DNA of 64,000 bases from Rossellomorea pakistanensis (GCF_016908495.1 NZ_JAFBDZ010000003.1:62001-126000), one strand, 5' to 3'; shown: positions 25,519 to 34,857, numbered from the stretch's first letter. Numbers and translations: made by a program. The notes: a model not told the origin generated them from the letters alone.

Positions 25519-27276
25519 ATGTTCAGCATTTTTAAAAAGTTAGCTTGGTTTTTTAAAGAAAATTGGAAGAGATATACGGTAGCGATTGTATTACTTACGA
25601 TTGTTGGCGTTTTAGACGTGATTCCCCCAAAATTAGTGGGGATGGCAATTGACGCTATATATGTAGGGGATTTAACTTGGAATGTTCTAGTGAATTATTT
25701 ATTATTTCTTATCATCATTACGGTTGTTTCCTATGGAATGACTTATTTCTGGATGTATCAGTTATTCGGTGGGGCATTTCTCATCGAAAGAAAGCTGCGT
25801 TCAAGATTTATGCAGCATCTCCTTAAAATGACCCCTACCTTTTTTGAGAAAAATCGAACAGGGGATTTGATGGCAAGAGCCACAAATGATTTAAAGGCGA
25901 TTTCAGTAACAGCCGGATTCGGAATTTTAACGCTTGTTGATTCAAGTGTGTTTATGTTAACGATTCTTTTTACTATGGGATTTCTAGTTAGCTGGAAGCT
26001 GACTCTAGCCGCCATTATTCCCTTGCCGATCATGGCACTATTAATGAAGGTGTATGGAGCGAGAATCCATAAACGATTTACGGAAGCACAGGATGCCTTT
26101 GGTGAAATGAATGATCGGGTGCTCGAATCGATTGCAGGTGTACGTGTGATTCGTGCCTATGTTCAGGAAAGGGCAGATGAAAAGCGTTTTGCAAAAATGA
26201 CAGAGGATGTGTACAACAAAAATATAAAAGTTGCACGTATTGATTCATTATTTGATCCGACGATTAAAGTTCTTGTAGGGCTTAGTTATTTAATTGGTCT
26301 TGGCTATGGTTCTTATCTGGTTTTTCATCAAGCGATTTCAATAGGCGATCTTGTATCCTTTAATGTTTATTTAGGCATGTTGATATGGCCGATGTTTGCG
26401 ATTGGGGAATTGATCAATGTGATGCAGCGCGGGAACGCATCACTTGACAGAGTACAGGAGACATTGAGATATGAAGAGGATGTAAAAGATCCCATACATC
26501 CACAAATGATTCAGAATCCTGAGATGCTCGGATTTGAAGAGGTATCTTTTCAATACCCTACTTCTAAAGTGGTAAACCTGTCTCAAGTAAATACCGCTTT
26601 AAGTAAAGGAGAGACCCTTGGAATTGTAGGGAAAACGGGTAGTGGAAAAACAACCTTTGTTAAACAGCTGTTACGTGAATACCCAATTGGAGACGGAAAG
26701 CTCACAATAAATGGGACATTAATTAACGACCTACCACTTGGAACGGTGAGAGACTGGATTGGTTATGTTCCACAGGATCATGTGTTGTTTTCACGGTCAG
26801 TAAAAGAAAATATTCTGTTTGGCCGGGAAGCAGCAACAGAGGAAGAGTTAAATAAAGCCATTGATTTAGCAGATTTCAAGAAAGACCTACAAATGCTTCC
26901 GGATGGATTAGCGACACTTGTTGGTGAGAAGGGTGTTGCACTATCAGGTGGGCAGAAGCAAAGAATCTCGATTGCTAGGGCGTTGATTAAAGATCCCGAA
27001 ATCTTAATTCTAGATGATTCTCTTTCAGCCGTTGATGCTAAAACAGAATCGAAAATCATCGAAAACATTCGAAAGGAACGTGGTGGGAAAACGACGATCA
27101 TTACAACCCACAGACTTTCAGCTGTTGAGCACGCCGATTGGATTATTGTTTTTGATAATGGTGAAGTCGTTGAGGAAGGCCGGCATGAAGAACTCTTACA
27201 GAATAATGGCTGGTATAAAGAACAATATGATCGCCAACAAATTGAGGAATCATCGCTTAAGGGGGTGGAAGTATGA
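25519..27276 (+). CDS. bmrC: Heterodimeric multidrug ABC exporter subunit BmrC (YheI)
   Basis: The 585-residue half-transporter has six membrane helices (about residues 15-310) and a nucleotide-binding domain: Walker A GKTGSGKTT (about 370), Q loop VPQDHVLF, signature LSGGQKQR and Walker B ILILDDSLSAVD (about 500). The residue after Walker B is Asp instead of the catalytic Glu, as in B. subtilis BmrC, so this subunit forms the degenerate ATP site of the pair. The length equals that of B. subtilis BmrC. It overlaps bmrD by 4 bases. Confidence 0.95.
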   Translation: MFSIFKKLAWFFKENWKRYTVAIVLLTIVGVLDVIPPKLVGMAIDAIYVGDLTWNVLVNYLLFLIIITVVSYGMTYFWMYQLFGGAFLIERKLRSRFMQHLLKMTPTFFEKNRTGDLMARATNDLKAISVTAGFGILTLVDSSVFMLTILFTMGFLVSWKLTLAAIIPLPIMALLMKVYGARIHKRFTEAQDAFGEMNDRVLESIAGVRVIRAYVQERADEKRFAKMTEDVYNKNIKVARIDSLFDPTIKVLVGLSYLIGLGYGSYLVFHQAISIGDLVSFNVYLGMLIWPMFAIGELINVMQRGNASLDRVQETLRYEEDVKDPIHPQMIQNPEMLGFEEVSFQYPTSKVVNLSQVNTALSKGETLGIVGKTGSGKTTFVKQLLREYPIGDGKLTINGTLINDLPLGTVRDWIGYVPQDHVLFSRSVKENILFGREAATEEELNKAIDLADFKKDLQMLPDGLATLVGEKGVALSGGQKQRISIARALIKDPEILILDDSLSAVDAKTESKIIENIRKERGGKTTIITTHRLSAVEHADWIIVFDNGEVVEEGRHEELLQNNGWYKEQYDRQQIEESSLKGVEV

Positions 27277-29291
27277 ACGTGGGAAAAAGATTAGTAAGAT
27301 ACGCACTGCTTTATAAAAAAATGATCATCGCAGCACTGCTGATGTTAACCGTATCTGTTGCTGCTGAACTAGCAGGACCATTTATCGCAAAAAAAATGAT
27401 TGACGACCACATCCTCGGGATTGAAACATCCTGGTATGAAACGACAAAGGGTGAAGATGCGGTTCAATATGAAGGTAAGTGGTATAAAAGAGGAAGTTAT
27501 TTCGCTGAGGGTGAAAACAGAGGAGAAGAGGTAAGAGTTCTTCAAGTAAATCGTCATTTTTATTTTACAAATGCTTCCCTTCCCTTTGATGGTGAGAGAA
27601 GTGTGAAAAACAATTCATTAACGGTTACTAAGGGTGAAGAAATCTTTTCAGTCCCTGTTGAAAAGATATCAGCAAAACAGGTAGTAAGTTTTTATCAACC
27701 AGAAATTCTTAGAATTATCAAGCTGCTTGGTTTCTATTTTGGATTACTTGTACTCGCAACGTTTTTCCAGTATGGTCAGGGCTTCTATCTTCAGAAAGCG
27801 GCAAATCGAGTCATTCAAAAAATGAGAACGGATATCTTTGAACATATTGGACGTCTACCGATCCGCTATTTCGACAATCTCCCTGCTGGGAAAGTAGTGG
27901 CTAGGATTACAAATGACACAGAGGCGATCAGAGAACTATATGTCACCGTACTATCAACTTTCTTCACTAGTACAATTTACATCACGGGAATTTACATCGC
28001 CTTATTTATCTTAGATGTTAGGTTAGCATTGATCTGTCTGATTCTTTTACCGATTTTGTATGTATGGATGATTGTTTATCGTAAATATGCATCAAAATAC
28101 AATCACGTAATCCGTTCAAAAGTAAGTGATATTAATGCAACTATCAATGAATCCATACAAGGGATGAATATCATTCAAGCTTTTCGAAGAGAGAAATTAA
28201 CAGAGAAAGAGTTTGAAGAATTAAACAACACTCATTTTCATTATCAAAATAAGCTTTTAAGTTTAAATTCATTTACCTCTCATAATCTGGTGAATGTGTT
28301 AAGAAATATCACGTTTGTCGCTTTTATTTGGTATTTTGGCGGAGGATCAATCGGAGTAGGGACCTTTGTAACTTTAGGTGTTTTATATGCCTTTGTAGAT
28401 TATATCAATCGATTATTTCAGCCAGTAACAGGTATAGTGAATCAATTAGCAAACTTAGAGCAAGCTTTAGTAGCAGGGGAACGTGTGTTCCGATTACTGG
28501 ATGAAGAAGGAATACCTGTTGAGGATCAAAGAATCCATAGATACAAAGGTGATGTAATCTTCGATTCTGTATTCTTTGGTTACAAAGAAGAGGAGTATGT
28601 GTTAAAGGATATTTCTTTTTCGGCTAAACAAGGAGAGACAGTAGCATTAGTGGGTCATACAGGATCAGGGAAAAGTTCCATTATGAATCTATTGTTCCGT
28701 TTCTATGATTGTAATGAAGGGAAAATCCTTATCGATGGTCAGGATATTAAAAACATTCCATATCAAGCAGTTCGGGAACATATGGGAATCGTCCTACAAG
28801 ATCCATATTTGTTTACAGGGACGATTGCAACGAATGTAACCTTAGAAAATAATAAGATCACTAAAGAAAAAATGGAAGAGTCTCTTAAGGCCGTTGGAGC
28901 AGACAAAGTACTTCAAAATCTTGAAAACGGATATGAAGAACCAGTTATTGAGAAAGGGAGTACGCTTTCTTCTGGGCAAAGGCAGCTTATCTCCTTTGCT
29001 CGGGCATTAGCCTATGATCCAGCCATATTAATTCTTGATGAAGCAACTTCAAGTATTGATACCGAAACAGAAGCCATTATACAAGAGGCAATGGAAGTAT
29101 TAAAGAAAGGGCGAACAACCTTTATTATTGCTCACAGGCTGTCTACTATTAAAAATGCAGACCAAATCCTTGTATTAGAAAAAGGAGAAATCATGGAAAA
29201 AGGAGACCATGAGGAACTTATGAAAAAACAAGGACGATATTATCAAATGTATCAAATTCAGCAAGGCAACAATGCTGAAAAAGCCGGCTAA
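27273..29291 (+). CDS. bmrD: Heterodimeric multidrug ABC exporter subunit BmrD (YheH)
   Basis: The 672-residue partner has six helices with a large polar insertion between helices 1 and 2 (about residues 45-145, SWYETTKGEDAVQYEGKWY onwards), matching the extracellular domain of B. subtilis BmrD. The nucleotide-binding domain has Walker A GHTGSGKSS, signature LSSGQRQL and Walker B ILILDEATSSID with the catalytic Glu (about 590) and switch histidine IAHRLST. It supplies the active ATP site and, with BmrC, should expel drugs across the membrane. Confidence 0.95.
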   Translation: MNVGKRLVRYALLYKKMIIAALLMLTVSVAAELAGPFIAKKMIDDHILGIETSWYETTKGEDAVQYEGKWYKRGSYFAEGENRGEEVRVLQVNRHFYFTNASLPFDGERSVKNNSLTVTKGEEIFSVPVEKISAKQVVSFYQPEILRIIKLLGFYFGLLVLATFFQYGQGFYLQKAANRVIQKMRTDIFEHIGRLPIRYFDNLPAGKVVARITNDTEAIRELYVTVLSTFFTSTIYITGIYIALFILDVRLALICLILLPILYVWMIVYRKYASKYNHVIRSKVSDINATINESIQGMNIIQAFRREKLTEKEFEELNNTHFHYQNKLLSLNSFTSHNLVNVLRNITFVAFIWYFGGGSIGVGTFVTLGVLYAFVDYINRLFQPVTGIVNQLANLEQALVAGERVFRLLDEEGIPVEDQRIHRYKGDVIFDSVFFGYKEEEYVLKDISFSAKQGETVALVGHTGSGKSSIMNLLFRFYDCNEGKILIDGQDIKNIPYQAVREHMGIVLQDPYLFTGTIATNVTLENNKITKEKMEESLKAVGADKVLQNLENGYEEPVIEKGSTLSSGQRQLISFARALAYDPAILILDEATSSIDTETEAIIQEAMEVLKKGRTTFIIAHRLSTIKNADQILVLEKGEIMEKGDHEELMKKQGRYYQMYQIQQGNNAEKAG

Positions 29292-29357
29292 TCATTAAAT
29301 TGTGGTTCTATTCGAGAAGATTGTTGAGTTTTATAAGTTGAAGGTTTTATAAATGAA

Positions 29358-29384
29358 GCCATTGGCAAATCGCCAATGGTTCTT
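29358..29384 (+). terminator. Hairpin after bmrD
   Basis: GCCATTGGC (29358-29366) pairs with GCCAATGGT (29372-29380). The T tract is short, so termination may be partial. Confidence 0.6.
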
Positions 29385-29481
29385 AGTCCCCCCTCTCACT
29401 TCTGACATCAAGCATACAGAGTATTACTGGAACATACGTTTATTCTAAAAGACAACAACGCTTTCGAAATGGTCTAAATAC

Positions 29482-29530
29482 AAAGGTGGCTTAAACATTG
29501 CTTATTGCTATGATTAAGTCACCTTTTATT
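29482..29530 (+). terminator. Second terminator-like hairpin after bmrD
   Basis: AAAGGTGGCTTA (29482-29493) pairs with TAAGTCACCTTTT (29515-29527) with one bulge, followed by Ts. Confidence 0.65.
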
Positions 29531-29584
29531 GTTTGTTCTGTTTTCTAAATAGTTGTTGTTTTTAAAGAGCATTTATTTTTGTGA

Positions 29585-29700
29585 AAAGTCGATCTTCTCT
29601 GCAGGTGCGAGACTCCTGAGGGACAGGTGAGACCTAAGCAGGAGAAAGGTGATCACCGCCCGCACCGCGGAAAGCGAGCATCCTTTCGCTGCAACCAACT
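29585..29700. repeat. GC-rich dispersed repeat (Bacillus 'GCGAGACTCCTG' type)
   Basis: GTGCGAGACTCCTGAGGGAC, GGTGAGACC, CAGGAG, GGTGATCACCGCCCGC and CCGCGGAAAGCGAGCATCC follow in the order known from a widespread Bacillaceae intergenic repeat, with inverted pairs CTCCTG/CAGGAG and GCGG/CCGC. There is no reading frame of interest. It lies between the bmrCD terminators and the DUF2935 gene. Confidence 0.7.
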
Positions 29701-29834
29701 AACTTTTTAAAAAGTAATAATAATGTTTAAGAAAACAACCTATAGTTTTGACTAACAGGAAAAAAAGCAACCCGATGACATAAGCAAGACTTATTGAAGA
29801 ATATGAATATTAAGAGAAGAAAGGGGTAGAGAGA

Positions 29835-30607
29835 ATGGCAAAAAAATATGTAGACGAAGCTCAATTTGAACATGAATTTTGGCTGAACGTTCTAAAGGAT
29901 CATACTGTATTTATGAAAGATCATTAGGACATAAGGAAAAAAAGGATATCCAAAAGGCAATTGAATTGAAACAGACGTTTACAACCAAATTAAAGGAGTT
30001 AAAGGGATTATCTTCAAAAGAACAATGGGTTCAATTTAGTAACGACATAGTAGAACATGTTGATGCTTTAAAAAAGTTTAAATTATCCCTTTTAAAGAGG
30101 CAATTAACAACAGATATTGTGATTCATCTTGTTCCAACCTTTTTAAATCATATGGTCAATGAATTAGAAGAATATCAAAAGGTCCTAAAGTACTTAACAG
30201 GTGGCAAACTTCCACCGATATTTCATGAATTACACCACCATTTACTTTGGCTTCTCGATGCATCAGGGCATGCTGGATCCATCGGAAGTACGATGGATTT
30301 GACGGAGCGGGATTTAAGGAAAAAAAGTAAGCTATTTGAAGGGGAGTTTAATGATTTTTATTTAAAAGCAGTCGAGATGGCAGGATATCTAAGATCAAAT
30401 GTAAAGTCCTTCCCTGCATTAAAAAAATTCAATGATGATGTAGAAATCGAAATTCGGCTCTTCCAGGTGTTTTTGAATGAACTAGAAGAATTGGAATTAA
30501 ATCATAAAAATTTAAGTGCATTCTCACCATTGATGGCGGATCATATGTATCGAGAAGAAGCGTATTATCTTAAAAAAGTAGCTGAGTCTTCAAGTGTAAA
30601 TCGGTGA
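29835..30607 (+). pseudogene. DUF2935 family protein, frameshifted near the start
   Basis: ATG 29835, close after AGGGGTAGAGAG, opens MAKKYVDEAQFEHEFWLNVL, the usual DUF2935 beginning (E..FW..IL.DH), but stops at TAG 29925-29927 after VFMKDH. The remainder (LGHKEKKDIQKAIELK to HMYREEAYYLKKV) continues in another frame to TGA 30607. A single base lost near 29924 explains the break; joined, the two parts make a helical protein of about 257 residues with conserved histidines (HEFW, LHHHLLWLLDASGHAG, DHMYREEAYYL). DUF2935 proteins are ferritin-like four-helix bundles of unknown role. Confidence 0.8.
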
Positions 30608-30627
30608 GGGGGTTCTGCCCCCTCACC
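30603..30627. terminator. Bidirectional terminator
   Basis: GGTGAGGGGG (30603-30612) pairs with CCCCCTCACC (30618-30627), overlapping the DUF2935 stop and preceding the end of yheG on the other strand. Confidence 0.85.
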
Positions 30628-30630
30628 TTC

Positions 30631-31248
30631 TTAATAACAAATCCCTACACGTGTTCTAATAAATCGATCACTAAAAAGCTGTTTGTAGGCAAAATCCCCT
30701 GTATCAAATACAGAAATACTCTGGCCACCTTCTGGCAGCATATTTTCCTCGGTACGGTATTTTCCGACACGTTCACCCTCGGGTAAATAAGTAGGACAAA
30801 CCACTGTGTATTCCATTTCCGATTCTCTAATCATTATGTAGGCTTTTAAATGATCTTCAGCGGCACGGGTCATTCTCCTTTTTGATTCACTTGATTGAAA
30901 ACGGTAGAGAGAGGGTTCTTGTCTTGATTGAAGAATTCCAGCTGTACCAATTGTGATAATTCGTCTTACACCAGAAAATCTCATTGAATTTAGAATGTAT
31001 GGCGTGCTCCTGGATAAAACATTATTCTGATCAGTCCCTAAACAACTAATCACGGCATCACAATTCCTTATTGTTTTTATAAGAAGGTCTTGATCTAGAA
31101 CTGTCCCTTTAACTTTTACCAAATTCGATGATTGGTCTAGCTTTTCAGGATGCCTTGTTAAAGCATATATTAAATGGTTATTTTGTAATGCATTTTCAAG
31201 AACAACGCTTCCAACACGCCCAGTAGCCCCTAATAATGCTATTTTCAT
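30631..31248 (-). CDS. yheG: NAD(P)-binding Rossmann protein YheG
   Basis: A 205-residue atypical short-chain dehydrogenase: the nucleotide-binding loop is GATGRVGS at residues 7-14, followed by ALTRHPEKL and VISCLGT. It belongs to the NmrA/flavin-reductase-like group of NAD(P)H-binding proteins and lacks the classical YxxxK pair. In B. subtilis yheG adjoins yheH, as here. Start ATG 31248 follows AAAGGAGG. Its substrate is unknown. Confidence 0.88.
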   Translation of the reverse strand: MKIALLGATGRVGSVVLENALQNNHLIYALTRHPEKLDQSSNLVKVKGTVLDQDLLIKTIRNCDAVISCLGTDQNNVLSRSTPYILNSMRFSGVRRIITIGTAGILQSRQEPSLYRFQSSESKRRMTRAAEDHLKAYIMIRESEMEYTVVCPTYLPEGERVGKYRTEENMLPEGGQSISVFDTGDFAYKQLFSDRFIRTRVGICY

Positions 31249-31378
31249 GAATGAATCCTCCTTTATCTTCTAAATTAAATTGTAGTTCATTTTCATGATT
31301 TTCTCATTAATAGTGCATGATAAAAGGGAGGACAATCTAAAAATAAATGGGAAATATCTCGAAAATGAAACATTTTTA

Positions 31379-31407
31379 TTGACTTTAAGTCCTATCCGTT
31401 TTATGAT
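31379..31407 (+). promoter_or_regulatory. tcyABC promoter
   Basis: TTGACT (31379-31384), a 17-base spacer and TATGAT (31402-31407). The sequence ATTCCGATAAGATTAGG just downstream (31424-31440) may be a CymR-type operator, which is a guess from general resemblance. Confidence 0.7.
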
Positions 31408-31450
31408 GACATTCTAACAAATAATTCCGATAAGATTAGGTGGTTTAAAG

Positions 31451-32263
31451 ATGAAAAAGTGGAAATTATCATTAATACTCATTCTATCCGTTTCAATGTT
31501 ACTAGCCGCATGTGGAACATCAGAAGATAAGGAAAATGCATCTGAGGATAAAGAACAATCACTTTATGACAAAGTAATCGATGAAGGGAAACTAATCGTT
31601 GGTACTGAAGGGACATATCCTCCATTCACATTCCATGATGATTCTGGAAAACTAACAGGTTTTGATGTTGAAATTGCAAGAGAAGTGGCGAAACGACTAG
31701 GTGTTGAAGCAGAGTTTAAAGAAACTCAGTGGGATGCAATGTTTGAAGGATTGAACTCCAAACGTTTTGATATGATTGCAAATCAAGTAGGTATTAGAGA
31801 AGATCGTCAAAAAGAATATGATTTCTCAAACCCATACATTGAATCTTCTGCTGTATTGGTTACATCTAAAGATAACGATAAAGTCAAATCATTTGAAGAT
31901 ATTGAAGGGCTCACTTCAGCACAATCTTTAACAAGTAATTATAAAAATATCGCAGAAAACTATGGTGCAAAAATTCAAGGTGTTGAAGGTTTAGCCCAAG
32001 CCATTCAACTCCTGGAACAAGGTCGTGTAGACGTTACAGTGAATGACAAACTTTCAATTCTTGATTACAAAAATAAGAAAAAGAATGCAAACATTAAAAT
32101 CGCTGCAACAGAAGAAGATGCTGCTCAAAGTGGCTTAATGTTTAGAAAAGGGAACGACAAATTAGTAGAAGAAGTTAATAAGGCGTTAAAAGAAATGAAA
32201 GAGGATGGCACATACTTAGAAATTTCCGAAAAATGGTTCGGCGAAGATGTTTCTCCTAAATAG
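31451..32263 (+). CDS. tcyA: Cystine-binding lipoprotein TcyA
   Basis: A 270-residue lipoprotein with lipobox LLAAC (C21) and a solute-binding fold of the polar amino acid family. The stretches GTEGTYPPFTFHDDSGKLTGFDVE, FKETQWDAMFEGLNSKRFDM and SAQSLTSNYKNIAENYGA agree closely with B. subtilis TcyA. It captures cystine for TcyBC. The gene follows a clear promoter and overlaps tcyB by 17 bases. Confidence 0.93.
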   Translation: MKKWKLSLILILSVSMLLAACGTSEDKENASEDKEQSLYDKVIDEGKLIVGTEGTYPPFTFHDDSGKLTGFDVEIAREVAKRLGVEAEFKETQWDAMFEGLNSKRFDMIANQVGIREDRQKEYDFSNPYIESSAVLVTSKDNDKVKSFEDIEGLTSAQSLTSNYKNIAENYGAKIQGVEGLAQAIQLLEQGRVDVTVNDKLSILDYKNKKKNANIKIAATEEDAAQSGLMFRKGNDKLVEEVNKALKEMKEDGTYLEISEKWFGEDVSPK

Positions 32264-32942
32264 CATTCTTCAAGATCCTCAACGTATGATGGACATTTTA
32301 CAAAGCTCCCTTCTTCCAATGGTCAAGGGAGCTTTGTATTATTCTATTCCCTTGACAATGATCTCATTTATTCTTGGAATGATCTTGGCCATCCTCACAG
32401 CATTAGCAAGGCTTTCAGGATTTAGTATATTAAGAGGGATTGCAAGGGTATACGTCTCAGCTATCAGAGGAACACCTTTACTCGTTCAATTATTTATAAT
32501 CTTTTACGGATTACCATCCATTGGTTTAAAGTTCGACCCATTTCCGTCTGCTGTCATTGCCTTCTCTTTAAATGTCGGTGCATATGCATCTGAGATTGTA
32601 AGAGCGGCAATCCAATCTATTGCTAAAGGGCAATGGGAAGCAGGATATTCCATTGGGATGACCTATGGACAAACGTTAAAGCGAATCGTTTTACCCCAAG
32701 CGGCTCGAGTATCGATTCCACCTTTATCAAATTCTTTTATCAGCCTTGTAAAGGATACTTCCCTTGCATCCTTAATTTTAGTAACGGAGCTATTCCGAAG
32801 AGCACAGGAAATTGCGGCAACCAACTATCAGTTCTTACTACTATATGTTGAAGCAGCTTTTCTCTATTGGATCATGTGCTTCATCTTAACAATCATTCAA
32901 GATCGAATCGAAAGCCGATTAGATCGATATATCGCTAAATAA
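32247..32942 (+). CDS. tcyB: Cystine ABC transporter permease TcyB
   Basis: A 231-residue polar amino acid permease with about five helices. The loop that meets the ATPase reads AIQSIAKGQWEAGYSIGMTYGQTLKRIVLPQA, and AIRGTPLLVQLFIIFYGLPSIG is the usual family motif. ATG 32247 lies inside the end of tcyA; an alternative ATG at 32286 would cut the N-terminus that aligns with TcyB. Confidence 0.92.
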   Translation: MFLLNSILQDPQRMMDILQSSLLPMVKGALYYSIPLTMISFILGMILAILTALARLSGFSILRGIARVYVSAIRGTPLLVQLFIIFYGLPSIGLKFDPFPSAVIAFSLNVGAYASEIVRAAIQSIAKGQWEAGYSIGMTYGQTLKRIVLPQAARVSIPPLSNSFISLVKDTSLASLILVTELFRRAQEIAATNYQFLLLYVEAAFLYWIMCFILTIIQDRIESRLDRYIAK

Positions 32943-32962
32943 GGAAATAAAGGAGTATTATC

Positions 32963-33697
32963 ATGATTTCCATAAAAGGATTAAAAAAGCAATTTGACGA
33001 TTTAGAAGTTTTAAAAGGAATGGACATTGAAGTGAGAAAAGGTCAGGTAATTGTTCTCATTGGCCCTTCAGGTTCTGGAAAAACGACCTTTTTACGTTGC
33101 TTAAATGCCCTCGAAATACCAAATGGAGGAGAAATAACGATAGGAGATATTGGCGCGAACTTTAATGGAAAGGTTCCGAAACAAAAGCTTCTGAAACTTA
33201 GAAGACAAACCGGTATGGTGTTTCAGAGCTATAATTTGTTTCCTCATATGACGGCTTTAGAAAATGTAATGGAAGGCCCTATTACGGTTCAAAAAAGGTC
33301 AAAATCAGAAGTTTGTGAAAAAGCGAAGGCTTTACTTGAGAAAGTGGGATTAGGAGATAAGATTGATTATTATCCTTTTCAGCTTTCTGGCGGTCAGCAG
33401 CAGAGGGTTGGAATAGCAAGAGCTCTTGCTATTGAACCAAAGGTCATGTTATTTGATGAACCGACTTCTGCCCTTGATCCAGAGCTTGTTGGTGAGGTTC
33501 TTAAAGTCATGAAAGACTTGGCTGAAGAAGGAATGACAATGGTTGTAGTCACCCATGAAATGCGTTTCGCAAAAGAAGCTGCAGATGAAGTCATTTTCAT
33601 GGATGGTGGTCATATTGTTGAAAGAGGCGACCCTATGACCATCTTTGAAAACCCTCAGAATGATCGAACTCGAAAATTCTTAAGCTTAATTCAGTAA
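32963..33697 (+). CDS. tcyC: Cystine ABC transporter ATPase TcyC
   Basis: A 244-residue polar amino acid ATPase: Walker [11 protein letters not shown] loop [17 protein letters not shown], signature LSGGQQQR, Walker [13 protein letters not shown] and VTHEM. It completes the tcyABC operon and follows tcyB by 20 bases with an AAAGGAG site. Confidence 0.94.
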   Translation: MISIKGLKKQFDDLEVLKGMDIEVRKGQVIVLIGPSGSGKTTFLRCLNALEIPNGGEITIGDIGANFNGKVPKQKLLKLRRQTGMVFQSYNLFPHMTALENVMEGPITVQKRSKSEVCEKAKALLEKVGLGDKIDYYPFQLSGGQQQRVGIARALAIEPKVMLFDEPTSALDPELVGEVLKVMKDLAEEGMTMVVVTHEMRFAKEAADEVIFMDGGHIVERGDPMTIFENPQNDRTRKFLSLIQ

Positions 33698-33739
33698 AAA
33701 AGGATTGACTAAAAAGTGTTTGAGGCTGACCAAAAAAGT

Positions 33740-33782
33740 TCAGGAACTGCGATGTAGCCATATGATGGGGGGTGGTTCCTGA
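33740..33782. repeat. Hairpin repeat (GTGGTTCCTGAC element, copy 1)
   Basis: TCAGGAAC (33740-33747) pairs with GTTCCTGA (33775-33782). Its right end GTGGTTCCTGAC is the exact complement of the left end of the element at 44791-44836. It lies after tcyC and may also end transcription. Confidence 0.65.
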
Positions 33783-33872
33783 CGCTTTGATTTTGGGTTT
33801 CGATCTTTTTTTATTTTACTGTATTTCTTTCACTTGAGAAAATATGGTATATTGAGTTCGAGGTGTTTGAAA

Positions 33873-34364
33873 ATGAGTTTGAAAAATCTAGTTCAATTGA
33901 TGTTTGCTATTTTACTTATATTATTTTCAACTTCTGCGACTTGGTATGAAGGCAGTGCGATATTAGATAATCCATGGGAATGGAAATACACTGCATTATT
34001 TTCCCAATGGATCCATGGGGAAGTCCAGCATCACAGTGACATCTCACAACTAGATTTTTTTATCTACGCTGCAAAATTTAAACCTGCATATCCTTTGATG
34101 ATGTTCATTAGTGGATTTTATTTGATAATAGTATTAGGTTATGTGATTATTGGAAATTACCATAAAAAGCTAGCTATTTTTCTAGGTTCAATTGGGGCTT
34201 TATTATTCCTGCTTGGAAGTATAATAGCATCCTCACCAACTATTGGCGGGAATCTTTTTACAGTAGTTTTTATGCTTGTAGCGAGCATATGCATATTTAC
34301 CGCCTTAACCCTTTACTTTCAATGGTATAAACGTATTAAGGTTAGAGTTTTTTCAACAAAATGA
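33873..34364 (+). CDS. YjdJ-like membrane protein (DUF4306)
   Basis: A 163-residue protein with four membrane helices. The first helix and loop (SATWYEGSAILDNPWEWKYTALFSQ) and the loop with HSDISQLDFFIYAAKFKPAYP are typical of B. subtilis YjdJ and its relatives. ATG 33873 follows GAGGTG (33860-33865); the frame upstream is not needed. The function is unknown. Confidence 0.75.
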   Translation: MSLKNLVQLMFAILLILFSTSATWYEGSAILDNPWEWKYTALFSQWIHGEVQHHSDISQLDFFIYAAKFKPAYPLMMFISGFYLIIVLGYVIIGNYHKKLAIFLGSIGALLFLLGSIIASSPTIGGNLFTVVFMLVASICIFTALTLYFQWYKRIKVRVFSTK

Positions 34365-34373
34365 TGGAATCGA

Positions 34374-34402
34374 AAGGGCTCTTAAAGAAGGGCCTTTTTA
34401 GT
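34374..34402 (+). terminator. Probable terminator after the yjdJ-like gene
   Basis: AAGGGCTCTT pairs imperfectly with AAGAAGGGCCTT, followed by TTTTTAG. Confidence 0.55.
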
Positions 34403-34504
34403 TTGGGAACTTTCTATTAGATTTGGAGTCACCTTTGTTTAGACTAGAATGGGTAATTTACGGATTTTGTATAAATTTGTCGAGCGGTCAATATATGCTG
34501 TATT

Positions 34505-34585
34505 TCGGACAAATAAAATGGGTGGGGGGACAAATTATCGGCATTGATGGACAAATTATTATCGTTCACGGACAAAATAATCTTC
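34505..34585. repeat. Imperfect tandem GGACAAA repeats
   Basis: GGACAAA occurs at about 34507, 34529, 34550 and 34571, spaced by 21-22 bases with partly conserved spacers (GGACAAATTAT...). A 96-codon open frame across it (34423-34713) has low-complexity content and no ribosome site, so it is not called. The rest of 34403-34770 shows nothing else. Confidence 0.6.
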
Positions 34586-34771
34586 GAAGAACTAATATTA
34601 TCGATTTTGTCTATGAACTCGAATTCAAATATATACGTCTCCAGTTCGGTTATGATCAGATTAAGTACATAAATCAACATTATGACCTCAATAAAAGTCA
34701 CAACATTCAGTGATTCTCAACAACTTTCTATTCTTTTGATCTCCCAGACTCAAATGTAATCCCCTCAACTA

Positions 34772-34823
34772 AGTAAACCTACTTGCGAAAGTGGTTGACA
34801 ATAATCCTTCTACCCTATATATT
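34772..34823 (+). promoter_or_regulatory. bioY promoter with probable BirA operator
   Basis: TTGACA (34795-34800), 17 bases, TATATT (34818-34823) make a strong promoter. GTAAACC (34773-34779) and GGTTGAC (34793-34799), separated by 13 bases, form an inverted repeat like the TTGTTAACC-N(13-15)-GGTTAACAA operator of BirA; the right half covers the -35. Biotin repression of bioY is therefore expected. Confidence 0.75.
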
Positions 34824-34857
34824 TTGAACATAGATAATTATTGGGGGTTCTGGTTTG

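Noticed and set aside
31424-31440. CymR-like operator before tcyA
   Set aside because: The resemblance is only to a loosely remembered consensus, so it is mentioned with the promoter but not listed as a site.
34423-34713. 96-codon plus-strand and 85-codon minus-strand frames before bioY
   Set aside because: Both run through tandem GGACAAA repeats, show repetitive peptide content and have no ribosome sites.
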